Source: Erythroxylum novogranatense (Eukaryota; Streptophyta; Magnoliopsida; Malpighiales; Erythroxylaceae). From it: DNA of 64,000 nucleotides. Within the stretch, counting starts at the first letter, position 1, and each line of letters begins with the position of its first letter. Position numbers and translations under genes: made by a program. Positions 24,440 through 36,603 of the stretch are shown here, in pieces. Under the pieces are notes generated by a model. That model was not told where the DNA came from and did no database searches. It saw only the letters and a program-made list of their open reading frames with translations. The stretch spans positions 23,243,120 through 23,307,119 of the forward strand of contig CM057235.1 of NCBI GenBank assembly GCA_029891385.1, given 5' to 3'.

Positions 24440-25311
24440 TTTATTACTTAAAAGTTAGTTACATTACTTTTCAAAAGAGATTATACTATTTCACATGTAT
24501 CACTATACAGAGAGCCTAACAAAAGAACTAAAATCCTTAACTTGGGCAAATGATGATTTGTGACAATTACAAGCAGAAATCAGAATTGAAAACTATAAAC
24601 ATAACTACAATGTGCACATGTTTAACAGAAACTGACCAACTACACTAGTTTTATCTAAAGTAGTTGTACAATGAGCTGTCCAAAGCATTTAGGTTCTTGG
24701 TTCTTGCCAAACTATTGAAATCAAGAAATGATAATAAATATTCCCATATGGTCTATTCTACAGAGTGACAAGTTTTAATCAATATTCTCATAAAAAGAAT
24801 AATAATGTGATGACTTATTCGTGGGAACCTTAGATGGGTACCCTTATAATGTTTCACACTAATAAACTCAACAAGAACCCCAAGTAAAATCCTTTTAGAA
24901 GGAAACCCAACAATGGGACAATTCAAAGTATACCTGACAAGAATCAACAAATACTGCCAGATATTACAGAACATTAAAATCTAAGAGGAAAGAACGGAAA
25001 AAGAGTAGTCTATGATCTTTTTGTATCGCTGCCTCAACAGAGATGCATAATACATTTTTTACTATATCCCGCAAGCTGCTTTTACATCTCACTCAAAATA
25101 AAACAAAAACCAAGAGGGGTAACTCAGAACTCAAACCTTAGCACAAAATCCCTTATACTTCTAACTTTAGTTCTTCAAAACAGGCACTCCAGTTAGCTAT
25201 GACCAATTTTCTTTGACCGAAAATATTATAGAGGGGAAGTGCAGAAATTCACAGTTCGCCTGCTTCTCCAAATTATCTTTGCTACAATATCTTGAAAACC
25301 AAAATAAACTT
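24440..25311 (-). other. Probable 3' UTR of the RNA-binding protein gene
   Basis: A minus-strand AATAAA (plus TTTATT at 24440-24445) lies about 870 nt beyond the stop codon. The interval has no convincing ORF of its own. The true 3' end could be nearer the stop codon. Confidence 0.4.
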
Positions 25312-28300
25312 CTAGGCGGCAATTCCTGGACCAATATAAATCAAGAATGGGGATGGAAGCGTTATTAAAAATGAATGAAGAAAAAAAAAATCAGTCAATG
25401 ATAATTAGTTGTAAACAAATAAGCAAGGTGTTCAAATTTTGTAGACACATATGCGTTGACCAACACAAGAAAATACAGCTACATAATTAGTATGCATTCA
25501 CACCAAGCATCCAAATCCTTAGGTCATTCAAACTATTTTGCTGAAAACCAACTATAATTATTGTAACCATAAAATTGGAATCATGATCACATATTTCTCA
25601 AAATTTTCTAACTACATCCTAAAGAGTGTTTATAAAGGGCTAACAAAATAAATTTTCATGTTACAAGAATGATATTTAAATGGATAAACATTAAGCATGT
25701 TTTCATTTGTAAGATTACATACGAAACAAATAAAGTTTCATTGTTGAAGAAAAATATCAAAAGTGACACAAAGAAAGAGGGATAGAGAGAAAGAGTGACG
25801 TAGGTATAAGAACTATTCTCTTCACGAACTCTAGACTTTGTAACATTTCAATACTTTAATGTAGCCCCCACTAGTGCCATGTAAACCTTGTTGTTTGATT
25901 AAATTTAACCCCTAATGTTTCTTGATGTCACAAAAGATTACCAACTATAATAAACTAACATACGAGTCATTTCAACTGACTATATCTCCCAACAAATGCA
26001 CCCTAAAGAAGAGAAGTACAATCCAAAATGGTGTTCAGGAAAAGAATTCTTATAAGCAAAGATAGGAATCAAGTGAATTGAGTTTTAGGAACAAATTCGA
26101 TTTAGAAACATATTGCAAGCCTATTTAGGAACAAGAACATAACTTCAGATCATTATTATTTGGATCTCCATTACATTTAGTATAGATTGCATTTTATCCC
26201 GTGTTCCTTCCACATTATAATCCTAGTTCTCACATTATGCACTCAGATCTATTCTCAGGACAAGAACTGTGTCAAAGAGAAATATAGTCACTTATATGCT
26301 TATAGCTCAAGACAATGGAATTAAAGGAACAAAAAAAAAAAAAAAGAGTATTTCTGTCAAAACCCAGTTGAAGTACTTAAAGACGATGCACCTTAGAGGT
26401 GTCCTTTGTTTTTATGATTACTTGTTTTAAAGAGTTTGTGATGTTGCTGCACAGATGATAACTTTAAAGGAACAGATATAAAGAAGGACCAAGGTGACTA
26501 AAAAGATCTTCATATTGGAGTTGTCAGCAAGCATATCATCAGAGAATCATTCATAAACCTGTTTCTTAGAATAGAATAGCACCAAGCAATTACGCATTCA
26601 CCACAAGAAATTAAAATTTTCAATTCCAAAATCGTCAGTTTTTCCATTATCTTGCTTTTAACCAGATAGATAAAAGAAGTTGATGAAACACAAGTGCATC
26701 TTAATTACTATGCAAGCCTTACTAGTTGAGATACAACTTTTCACATAAGAACAAAATCCTATGGATAAGAGTTAGCAATTTCAGTTCAATACCAACCATG
26801 ATGGCCCAATAATTAAATACAAACAATGATAAGCAGTTCGATTCCAGTTGAAGAAAGAAACATTTAGGAAGTAGACCTAAAGACCAAGTGACAGATTACC
26901 GTAAGAAAAGATTGACTCCCAAACAAGTTAAAATTAAAAGGTGTGACTATGAAGATGTAGAAAGTATGCAACCAACTGCCAAAAAACTAACACCTTAAAT
27001 ATTTGTTAAGTCATTTTGTCCTCATATGTACAAGAATCTATTATCCTTGATTTTTCTGAGGCATAAGTAAATCAATTTTGTGAATCTAAAACAGTGCTTC
27101 ACAAGAATAGAAGAGATAAGACATGAACTAGTAAATCAGTAACAAGTAAACATTAGAAACAAGAATGTATTTAGAAGTTGCTTTTGCTTGAGCATCCAAA
27201 ATGGAGAGCTCCTTGGCCTCCTAAATGTAGGATGCCCTCTCCTAAGCAAATTTTTATCCTCTTTATGTGACCCAAGTTAACAATATTTTAATTTAAATCT
27301 AAAACAAACTAAGCTATATGAGTTTCTGCCACTATATCCTTCGTTATCTTTTCGTTAATAGAACCATTGAATCCTTCAGCAATTGCATAAAATGCCTCAA
27401 CAAGATTCCTTTTTTGAGCTATACATAAACAAAAAAGTGTTGGTTCAATGGCATATGATTGAAGGATTGCATTAATGGCTATGCTAAGAAAAGCTAAAAT
27501 CAAATAGGTTCACACAAAAAGACACCCACTTTTAATTAATCTCATCATGATTTAAAGATATGAATGTTCTGATGAACATTTGTGTAGGCGATCCTTGTGC
27601 TCTTTAGGGGTTCAAGATCCAAAAACTATTGCATAAACATCTGTCGTAATGGTTCAATTTCAATAATTAGATCCCCAAGATCACAATGCACAGATAAACA
27701 GAGGCAACAGTTGAATGGATGCAAATGACAAGGAATTCTTACCTCTATTTGACTGTCTTTTATTAACACTATAACCACCAACAAAACCAGGAGAATTTTT
27801 AACTGAAACATTCGAAGTGGCATTTCCAAGTCCATAACCAAAGGAGCCAGATCCTTCTTGATCAGAATTTGATGATCTCCAAGTGGAGTCTGCATAATCA
27901 GAACCTCCAGCATAAATTTTAGCTAACGTTCCACTAAAAGCACCATTTGAAGTAGCATATGATGATGTTGGCGCCATAGCATTCCCACTGCTTCTTCCAT
28001 AGCCACCTGTGCCCAAACCTACACTGTTTTCACCATCTCCATAGCCAAAATTCAGACTGCCAGTGGAGACATTATTTCCTCCACCTTGACCAGAAAGTGG
28101 CGAAGAACCCCAGTTAACTCCACTACTGCCAAAAGCGCTTCCTCCAAAACTTCCACCTCCAGATGCCGCATATGCATTAGAACTTCCAGAACTGGTATTA
28201 TAGTTAAGTCCCCCATCACCCCACAAGTTCCTACTTACTGAGCTGAAAAAGGAAGTATTACCTCCATTGCCTCCATCATAACCTACAGGAGGACTAGCAA

Positions 28301-29449
28301 ACCTATTTGTATTGCCAATATAGTAAGGACTCGCTCCTCGCCCATAGCTGAGATTGCTGGTAAAAGTTGCACTCCCCCCATAACTAGGGCTTAATGCTGG
28401 CTCAAAATTTATACCCATTCCATAACCAGAACCAAATGGTGGAAACCCACCTCGGCCACCAGCCACTGGACTAAATCTACCATCCATCCTTAGTCCATAG
28501 CCTCCGATCGTACTAGGAGTGTATCCCTGAGTGAAGCCATTAAGGAAGCTATTTGACCTACTTAGACCATAGTTATATCCACCCAGTGGGCTACGACTAG
28601 GTCCAGGTGATAATTCTTTGGGAACTGCTTTCTTAACCTCAACCGTTTTTCCATTTAGTTCATGAAATGTCTTTGTCAATACTTTGTCCACTGCCTCCTC
28701 AGAATCATAAGTAATGAATCCAAATCCCCGTGGCCTCTGAGTGTTGTGATCATACATTACCACAACATCTGTAACTGTTCCAAACTGATCAAAATACTTC
28801 TTAAAATCACTCTCTGTAACTGTAGATGCTAAACCTCCTACAAAAATCTTCCTTGTGCGGACTGGAACTGGAGAACCATGGGTGCTACTGCCACTGTTTC
28901 TGGTCAGAATGTTCTGGTTATCCCTAGGAACAGCCTTTTTCGCTTCCACCTTAGGGTGAAAAGTTAACCGTAAAAAACATCAAAGACTAAGCAATGGAAC
29001 TTTCAATGATAACATATGCAGCAGAAGAAAAGAAAATAAAGTAGCTCAAGCTAGCTCCACGTGATTGTATGGCTCAATTTGAAAACAACTTGAATGTAAC
29101 TCAGAACTATAAAACTGCTGCAGTTAGATATTGGATTCATGCCTTCATGGGAAAACAACAATCGAGCCAATGGTCATAAATTACATATCAATCTAGAGCT
29201 TTTAATTAGACTTGAGCAGACACTCACCATCCTGCCATCAATGTTATGCTTTTCCTTTATGACTCTGTCTGCGACATTTGGATCAGCAAAAACAACAAAA
29301 CCAAATCCACGGGCACGCCCTGTGGTTCGATCCTTCATGATGACAACCTCCACTAGCTCTCCAAAAGACCCAAAGTAATCCTTGAGTCGATCTTCATTGG
29401 TGTCCCAAGAAATTCCACCAATGAATAACTTGCCATTATCAGATTGCAT
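25312..29449 (-). CDS. Heterogeneous nuclear ribonucleoprotein 1-like, two RRM domains
   Basis: It is an RNA-binding protein of the plant hnRNP1/Musashi-like group, expected to act in nuclear or cytoplasmic mRNA processing. Coding exons 29228-29449, 27743-28949 and 25312-25325 join in frame (1443 nt, 480 aa). RRM1 has KLFIGG at 7-12 and RGFGFVVF at 47-54; RRM2 has KIFVGGL at 108-114 and RGFGFITY at 148-155. A Gly/Ser/Tyr-rich tail (about 190-470) suggests a disordered region. The start at MQSDNGKLFIGG is typical of the family; an upstream in-frame ATG exists but lies across a likely splice site. The last exon is only 14 nt and adds the tail IAA and a stop, matching the RGIAA-type end I recall for the family. 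Intron 2 is 2.4 kb. No damage was seen. Confidence 0.92.
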
Positions 29450-29470
29450 TTTTCTTTCGTCTCTACAAAG

Positions 29471-30260
29471 CAAAACTAATCTAACTCAGTAGCAAATCCC
29501 AGAAATAACAATCACAAATTGGGCAATAACTCATCTAATTCAGAAAAGCAATCATATATCCATGTCAATCATTTTAAGTTTTAAACAGGATGCAATTCAT
29601 AACGCAACACATAATTTGAACATCATCAACATTAGTATAACGAAATGCAGGCGTTGAATGGAAATTAATTGCATTATAATTGAACGAACGCAGGCAAAAA
29701 ACCACTACAATACCTTATTTGAACACTTTTAACTCCTATATTCTGTCAGATTAAAAAAGTAAAAGATCCTTAAACTATCAATCAACCATGCAACCTTAAC
29801 ACCACCAAACCTGGGTATTAAAATGTCAACAAAAGGGAAAAAAAAAAAAACAACAGGAAGGAAAAACCCAGAAACAGATTCAGTAACAAAATCTCATAAA
29901 TGTCCAGACTTGAAAAGTGAATCAAAGATCCAAATCCAAAATACCATAAACGCACCGATTAAAGAAAAACCCAGATGCCAAATCTCGTCAAGAAAAACAA
30001 ATAATTAAGATCTGAGAGGAGGCACAGTATGAACAAAAATAGAGGGCATGCTCATCCTCCTAAACAATATGCCCCCTTCCCCTTCAAATTGAGTTACGAT
30101 TGCTGTGTTTTCAATAAGCTAATTCTATATTCAATTACCAAACAGATTGCAATTTACAAATAAATATTGTATTGAGAGAAATAAAAAAGGGCTGCCTGTG
30201 GTTTTGAGAAATATAGAGAAGGTTCTTTGGAGTCTGTTGTGAAGAATTTATAGGGAGGGG
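29471..30260 (-). promoter_or_regulatory. 5' UTR intron and promoter of the RNA-binding protein gene
   Basis: A minus-strand acceptor (TTTGTAG near 29463-29469) lies 13 bases upstream of the start codon, implying a leader intron. A TATA box TATAAAT (30246-30252) lies farther up, followed by a CT-rich leader (30170-30220). The leader-exon donor is not fixed. A 5' UTR intron is common in this gene family. Confidence 0.5.
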
Positions 30261-30600
30261 CTGAGAATGGAAGGAGTTTATTTTCATTTTCTTTTTTAAG
30301 CGTTTTTTTGTTTGAAATTTATGGCTACTTTTTGAGTAAAAGGCCAAAATGGAGCTGAGAAGACTGTATGTATTTTATTTGGTAGGCCTTTTCCAATTCC
30401 ATTCCAATCATTTTTCACTTTAATAAACATTAATGTGTGTTCTTATATGATATTTTGTCTCACATGCTTGCTTAGAAGGCGATTTGATTTTGAGCATCAT
30501 CTGTTGTTTTTCGCTTGCAATTTGATCGTTTCCGAGTTGCAGGTGGTGGTCATCTTTAGCTCGTGAATGTCACATAAAATAAAAAGATATAAAGAATATT
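30261..30600. other. Upstream region of the RNA-binding protein gene
   Basis: AT-rich sequence without ORFs or recognisable element ends. Confidence 0.35.
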
Positions 30601-30628
30601 GAAATTAGTAAGGATAAATAAGTCAATT

Positions 30629-30688
<60 letters not shown>

Positions 30689-30718
30689 TAGTAAGGATAA
30701 ATAAGTCCATTTTGATAT
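30601..30718. repeat. (AT)26 microsatellite between 35-bp direct repeats
   Basis: A 52-base AT run (30632-30683) is bracketed by two copies of a 35-base sequence, GAAATTAGTAAGGATAAATA and following (30601-30635 and 30684-30718), differing at two positions. Confidence 0.95.
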
Positions 30719-30867
30719 TCTTTCTTTCTTTTCTCCTGCAATTTGAACAAAAAATATTCGTGTTGTTGAAGTTTGAAGTTGCCACCTTCTTTGTGTAACT
30801 TTAATATATGTTAATATTGGCCTAATGTACTAAAGATATAATGAGCGATTGACTTAAGAAAGATTCC

Positions 30868-31870
30868 AAACTGTGATAACGTTACCGTCTCCTTTCCAAC
30901 CAGCAACGCGCTCGCAAGCATCTCACTACGAGCTTAGACTGTTATCACTGTCGACTGGAGGAGTCCTTGCTTTATGTTGTTCGTGATTGCCCCAAAGTGC
31001 GATATCTTTGACTTACTTTTTCCCGCCACGCCCTCCTTTTCACTTTTTTCACTACCACCCGTCAGGAATGACTCACTACTAACCTCCAGACCCATCAATT
31101 GGTTTCGGGCCTTGAATGTGCAGCTATCTTTGGGATAGTTTGTTGGTTCCTCTGGATATGACGGAATCAGACCCTTTTCGACCCTCAGTTCTCCTGACTA
31201 GTTTCTCCTGTCACTATCATCCTCACTCATGTCCGCCTGAGTTCCCAGGCCTCATCTTCACTTTGTTGCGCTTGTCTGGCCCCTCGCGCACGATTTGCAC
31301 AATTTATTGGGTGCTGCCCACCCATCCCTGGGTGGGTCAAACTGAATACTGATGGGGCGTGTTGCCATGACGCTTCTTTGGCCACCGCAGGAGGTCTCAT
31401 TCGAAATCGCTCTAGCAATTGGCTAGGTAGTTTTGCTCAGAATATAGACCGTTGTTCCTTAGTTTCGGCTAAACTCTGGGGCGTCTACTCGGGTCTTCAA
31501 CTGGCCTGGACCTCGGTTTTCGCCACGTGATACTTGAATTGGACTCTATCATGGCTCAAGAGCTCCTCTCCAACGCCTCACATCGCGCCCTGTCTCTCAA
31601 TCGTTTGGTCCTGGGTATCAATGAACTTCTCATCCGAAATTGGGTAATTATTCCTCGCCACACCTATCGAGAGGGCAACCAGTGTGCTGACTGGCTCGCC
31701 AACCGTGTTTTTACTTTGGGACTCGAACTCACCACTTTTGATAGGGCACCATCTGGGTTTGCCACTCTCCTTTTAGAGGATATGGCCGGGGTTAGTCTCC
31801 CTCGGAGGATATTGTAATTTGTGCTTTTTCCGTTGTAACAAAAAAGGCAATATAAGAATAAAATGAAGTT
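30868..31870 (+). pseudogene. LINE 3' end: zinc-binding region and RNase H
   Basis: Plus-strand pieces match the end of plant LINE ORF2. A zf-RVT-like cysteine/histidine stretch lies near 30910-31000 (LDCYHCRLEESLLYVVRDCPK). An RNase H domain lies at 31328-31817 (VKLNTDGACC, GGLIRNRSSNWLGSFAQNI, then VILELDSIMAQELL and HTYREGNQCADWLANR). One single-base frameshift near 31511 separates the two RNase H halves; the stop is at 31815-31817. The base composition is richer in C and G than the neighbourhood. Upstream RT is absent, as in a 5'-truncated insertion. Confidence 0.85.
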
Positions 31871-32781
31871 TTAAACTTAAGAAAATAGTTTATGAAATTA
31901 ATAAAGAGAACTGCGAGTTTACATCCGTTAAACTGAATATCAAATCTAGAACAAAAGAAGAACAAGACTTATTAAGGTCATTCTTTAATTTGTACTAAGA
32001 GTTAATGCAATATTGATTGACATCGATCAATATTCTGACGACTAAATTGGTTGACCAATGCACTGTATGTAGCTATTGTAACAGCTACTTCTAAGCTCTA
32101 ATGACTAGTAAGAGTTCCAAACAATATAAATATGTGTTTTCTTATTTGTTTTATATCAAGAAGGTTTGGGGTGTTGTATACATACATTAAAGAGTCCAAC
32201 CCTAGGTGCACTGGAATAATTACAAATTTTTTTCATATTTTGATTTTCAAAAAATTAATATTACCTTAAGTCTATAAAATGATTAACACATGAATTATAA
32301 CTAAGCATGAATCGTAAGTTGTACCTTATTCTGAAGTTTGATCATAATCTTGTCGTATCTTTTGAACTATTTATTAAATTGATTCGTCTTAACCACCATA
32401 GCCGCATAAGTGTTTAGTCTCTAACGGTATCCACAGAACAAGTTGAGATAACTATGTAACTCTTACAGAGAGGGTTAAACAAGAAGGGCTAGCTTCATTA
32501 GAGTTTAAGCTTATTTATAATAGGTTTTAGATGTTTTAGTAATTTAATTGAAATTAATTTATAATTTTAATTAAACTTTAATTATAATTACGAATAATTG
32601 TAATTAAATATCAATTATGCCTAAATAAGATCCAATATCTCATATTGATCTTTATTTATTAAATATCTCATATTTAATTATAAAGTTTCCAAAATTTGGC
32701 ATTAAATTCTAACTTGATTAAACTATCTTTGCTCTCTTCAACCCGGTCTTATGTGAGAGAAAAGATATTTAGTGAAATTGT
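31871..32781. other. Unassigned AT-rich sequence, possibly old LTR material
   Basis: Non-coding. It continues after the solo LTR into 36052-36603, so both parts were one sequence before the insertion. Part near 32380-32760 has the look of a copia LTR, but no LTR ends could be defined. Confidence 0.3.
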
Positions 32782-35700
32782 TGTAACATACTACTCTTAT
32801 AGAGTATATACCCGGCATACTAGAGGATAACTGAGCATATATCCTATGGGAATGGCACGCTAGAGCCAAATAAATTATCTTATTTATAGCATCACACATC
32901 TAACAAGATCTTCAAAAGATCAAGCACTCTCATTTTATTCACAAACATAACATTCATTGTGTCATTACAATTTATAACTCACATATAAAAATTACATATT
33001 ATGCGAGAGTTTACAACTTCATACAAAATGTTCAACATGAAATGGGACGCTAGACCAAAATACTCTAACTAGACTCTCCAAAATCAGTTGACCAGACCTT
33101 TGAGCTATAATTTTACTAGATTGCCTTAGAAGCTAGCCCTCTTTTATACTTGAAAATCAATGTTGCAATTTTGATGAGTTTGCGAACTCAGTAAATGAAT
33201 CATCACCGATATGCTCACTCAAGTCAGACACAAATATCACAAGTAAATAACCAAATTCAACAAGTACATCATATCATTCCATTGTGTATACCATATAACC
33301 TTTCATCACATTTCAATAAGTACAATATTACACAAATATTGCATAAAACATATTAAAACAATTAAGTAATTCATTGAAATCTTTCATATGATACATATAA
33401 AGTTATATATGCAAGTGCACATGTGACTCCACGTTCATTTTGCTTTGTTGTGATTGAGCGCCTATTTTCTTGTATCTGTTGTAGATACTTGGCTCATTTT
33501 ATATACTGTCTCATACCTATTGTGGATATCGGGCCGATTAATAACTGAGTCTATGGCTCTTTATGCACATTCCTGAGCTTAAAGCTATTTTTCAAGTTGG
33601 TCACGTCAATCATAACTCCTTTATCTGATCATGCATATTAATGTGATGGAATGCATTAATTCACACATTATGCTATCAATACCTTGTATTCAATGTGCTC
33701 AATCATTATCATATTCTTCAGATCTGAGCCCAGCATTCAACATTTAGTTGAGAACACATTTCTCCATTCATATACAATTAAGAAGCACTTCTAATACATT
33801 CTTGAATATCAAACTCCTCGGATTAATAATGTCTGGAAATATCACAATTATATAAGTAACAATTCAATAGCTGAAATTTAAACAAAAACAAATCAATCGT
33901 AGTGAGAAACGTCTAGGTTAACTTACAGTATGCTCCAGATAAGCTATTGCCTTGAAGATTTGACAATGACTGGATGCTAACGATCTACTTGTGCTTCTTT
34001 AATCATGCAATACACACATTTAGTTCACACATTACTAAGTTGATCAATCATATGATTATTCAATCATAAACATGTTTATATGTCATGTTCAATGCATGCT
34101 CAATTGACCATCTGGGTATGTATCCTTATTCACTAATCTTATGATTCATTCATCATAACTTGTAACTTGTTTGCAATTAAGTTATGCCTTCAGTAAGTTT
34201 GATTACTTTAAATTCATCAATCATTTATTCACTAGTCCTTTTCTAGCCTTATATATTCAGACAATTTCCTAATTCTCATTCATTCATATCTAATTCACAT
34301 TTCTCACATCCTTTGGATCATATTTGCATTCCTAAGAACACCTTTATGCCTTTAACAACTCATAAATTCCATAGTTAGATACATTGATCTCAAACAATCC
34401 GTTCCTTAACAACCTAAACTTATTAAACACTTAACCAATTGATCAAGCAACCATCTACGTTCATTTCAAGCCCTAATTAAGTCCAAATACACTAAGATAA
34501 AATAACTTATCCTTAGTTGGTTCAACAATAACACAAAACAGAATTTTTTTCACTTCAAAGCATTGGCCACGATCATGGGCCACCTGTCCACAATCATGGA
34601 AAGACAATATAAAAACTTTCTCTTCTCAAAGCATTGCCCATGATCGTGGGAAGGAGCTAATACAGCTTCCACGATCATAGGATGGTGCTAATGCAACTTC
34701 CACGATCGTGGGATGGGTGAACAGAAAGTTCATCATCCATTCCCTTCAAATTTTTTCCAAATTCTAACACCATCATAATAGTCCATTAATTATACCTCAA
34801 TTATACTTCATTTTCCTCATCAACTTCATCTCCAATTCCAATTCAAAATCATTCAATTGGCAACTTATAAATTGGTCTTTCATACATCAAAAATCAAAGC
34901 AGAAACTATCATTCATTATCATACATGTAGTCCTAGTTTTTTCCTATTTCACGAACACTACACTAACACCTTTCTTTAGCATAAATTCACCTTCATTATA
35001 CTTCAAATCCTAACCTAAAATCATCCATTAAATAGCCTCTAACCTATGGTTTCATACATCAAAACAAAACCAATTCATCCATCAAATTCTAGCACCACTC
35101 ATCATTAACCCTACATGTATCCCATCTCAATTTAACCATTATGAATGTTATGCTAACATATATCATAATAGGTCAATAAATCAGTTACTTGCTCTACTTA
35201 AAACTTCCTCAATCTTCAAGGTAACTTAGATCTCTAAGCTTGCAAGCAAAATTCCAAGAACAAGGTGGGAATAGAAATGGGTTTTAACAACAATATGAAG
35301 ACAACATAATTTTGGAGTGACAAAGTGTAGAATTTTAGCAAAATCTCAAGGTTGTAAGGGTTGTATATGGGTGTCGATGATAAGAGAAGGAGGAGGAGAT
35401 AGCATGTAGCAAGAACAAAAGAAAAGATGGTTTTTCATGTGTGTGGGTCTCGTGGGGTATAGGTGTGTAGTGAGTGTTAAGAGACTTGTCATAACTCTTG
35501 TCAATTAAAGACCCAAGCCATATGTCTTATTTTTAAACTACTAAATGTCACTCCATAACTAGACTATTTGCCTTATAGTTTCCTAAGCCACTTGCCATCC
35601 AATTACCTAAGCCATTTGTCACTCAATTATCTAAGCCATTTGTCACTCATTCTCTATTGCCATGAGTCACTATTTTATAGGCCTAGTTAATCTAAATTTT

Positions 35701-36051
35701 CATATATCAATTTGTCTTATCATTTAACATTTTCCTAGTCTAGGTGCACATACTGCTTCATTAATCTCCCACTTATAACAATAAATTCCAATTTACTAAT
35801 TATAGTCCATCGAACCAAAATTTAGGACATGCTCAACACACAATCACGCAATCACATCATAATTATTTAAAATTTTTCATACCCTGAAATAAGTCATATA
35901 AGTACATATGCTATCTTTGCAATATTTTCTAAAGCATAATTCATGTGTATATGCTTATAATATGCACGTGAGTGAAATGCACATCATAAATGATATGACT
36001 CAATAGTCTAATACTCTAATCCTTAGTAAGTTTTAGAAATAGGCAATTACA
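32782..36051 (-). mobile_element. Solo LTR (3.27 kb) of the Tekay-like chromovirus family
   Basis: It begins TGTAACATACT on plus at 32782 and ends GGCAATTACA at 36051. It is flanked by near-identical five-base sequences ATTGT and CTTGT. The first kilobase matches 9412-10375 and the block at 33400-33780 matches 1990-2350. No internal region adjoins it, so it is best explained by LTR-LTR recombination. It carries five copies of a CCACGATCGTGG-type palindrome (34567-34713). Confidence 0.8.
34567..34713. repeat. Cluster of five CCACGATCGTGG-type palindromes
   Basis: Copies lie at 34567-34579, 34588-34600, 34637-34650, 34669-34682 and 34700-34713. The last contains the perfect 12-base palindrome CCACGATCGTGG; the others have one to three changes. 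Single or paired relatives survive at 2992-3006, 55954-55968 and 55983-55998. Confidence 0.9.
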
Positions 36052-36603
36052 CTTGTTCTCTAACAAATACCTACACGTTTGTTTAAATATCTCTATACTT
36101 TAGTGTATGAGATCAACTATTTCTTTCATAAGAAAAAACATAATGTGGGCTAGTCTTTTTCCATTCGATTAATGTTTAGTCTTAATAGAACAATTACTAA
36201 AAGCAATTTAAGGATAATACATAAATGCAATATGAATCTTATAATTATAATCTTATTATAATTACATTTGCAATGTATAATTATCTATAGGCTTTATCAT
36301 ATATATCTAAATATGTATAACATAAGGAATGTGAACGTGTCATTCGAGTTTTAAAATTTATAAGCCCTTAAATAGTGCAAGCGCACTGGTCGCGGCTATA
36401 GTGTAAGAGGTGTTGACCCTACGTGGAAGGAAACTAATCTAATCCAAAAATCTAAGGCCAACAATACATAAAACTCAAAATAAACAATGAACGGAAGGTA
36501 ATCACGAGAATTGAGTTTAATCACTTAAATTAGAAATTAAACACAAAATAATTAACAATTGAGCAATATGTAATCGTAATAGAAATTAACCTAAGAAATT
36601 TAC
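36052..36603. other. Unassigned sequence between two LTRs
   Basis: 36052-36360 continues the sequence interrupted at 32781. From 36362 a phrase (GCAAGCGCACTGGTCGCGGC, then a CCCTACGTGGAAGG-type end) resembles, in inverted orientation, 38150-38228, which points to old retroelement material. No ORF. Confidence 0.3.

Noticed and set aside
27309..27503. 64-aa minus-strand ORF within intron 2 of the RNA-binding protein gene
   Set aside because: No recognisable domain and no splice arrangement joining it to the gene; treated as intronic.
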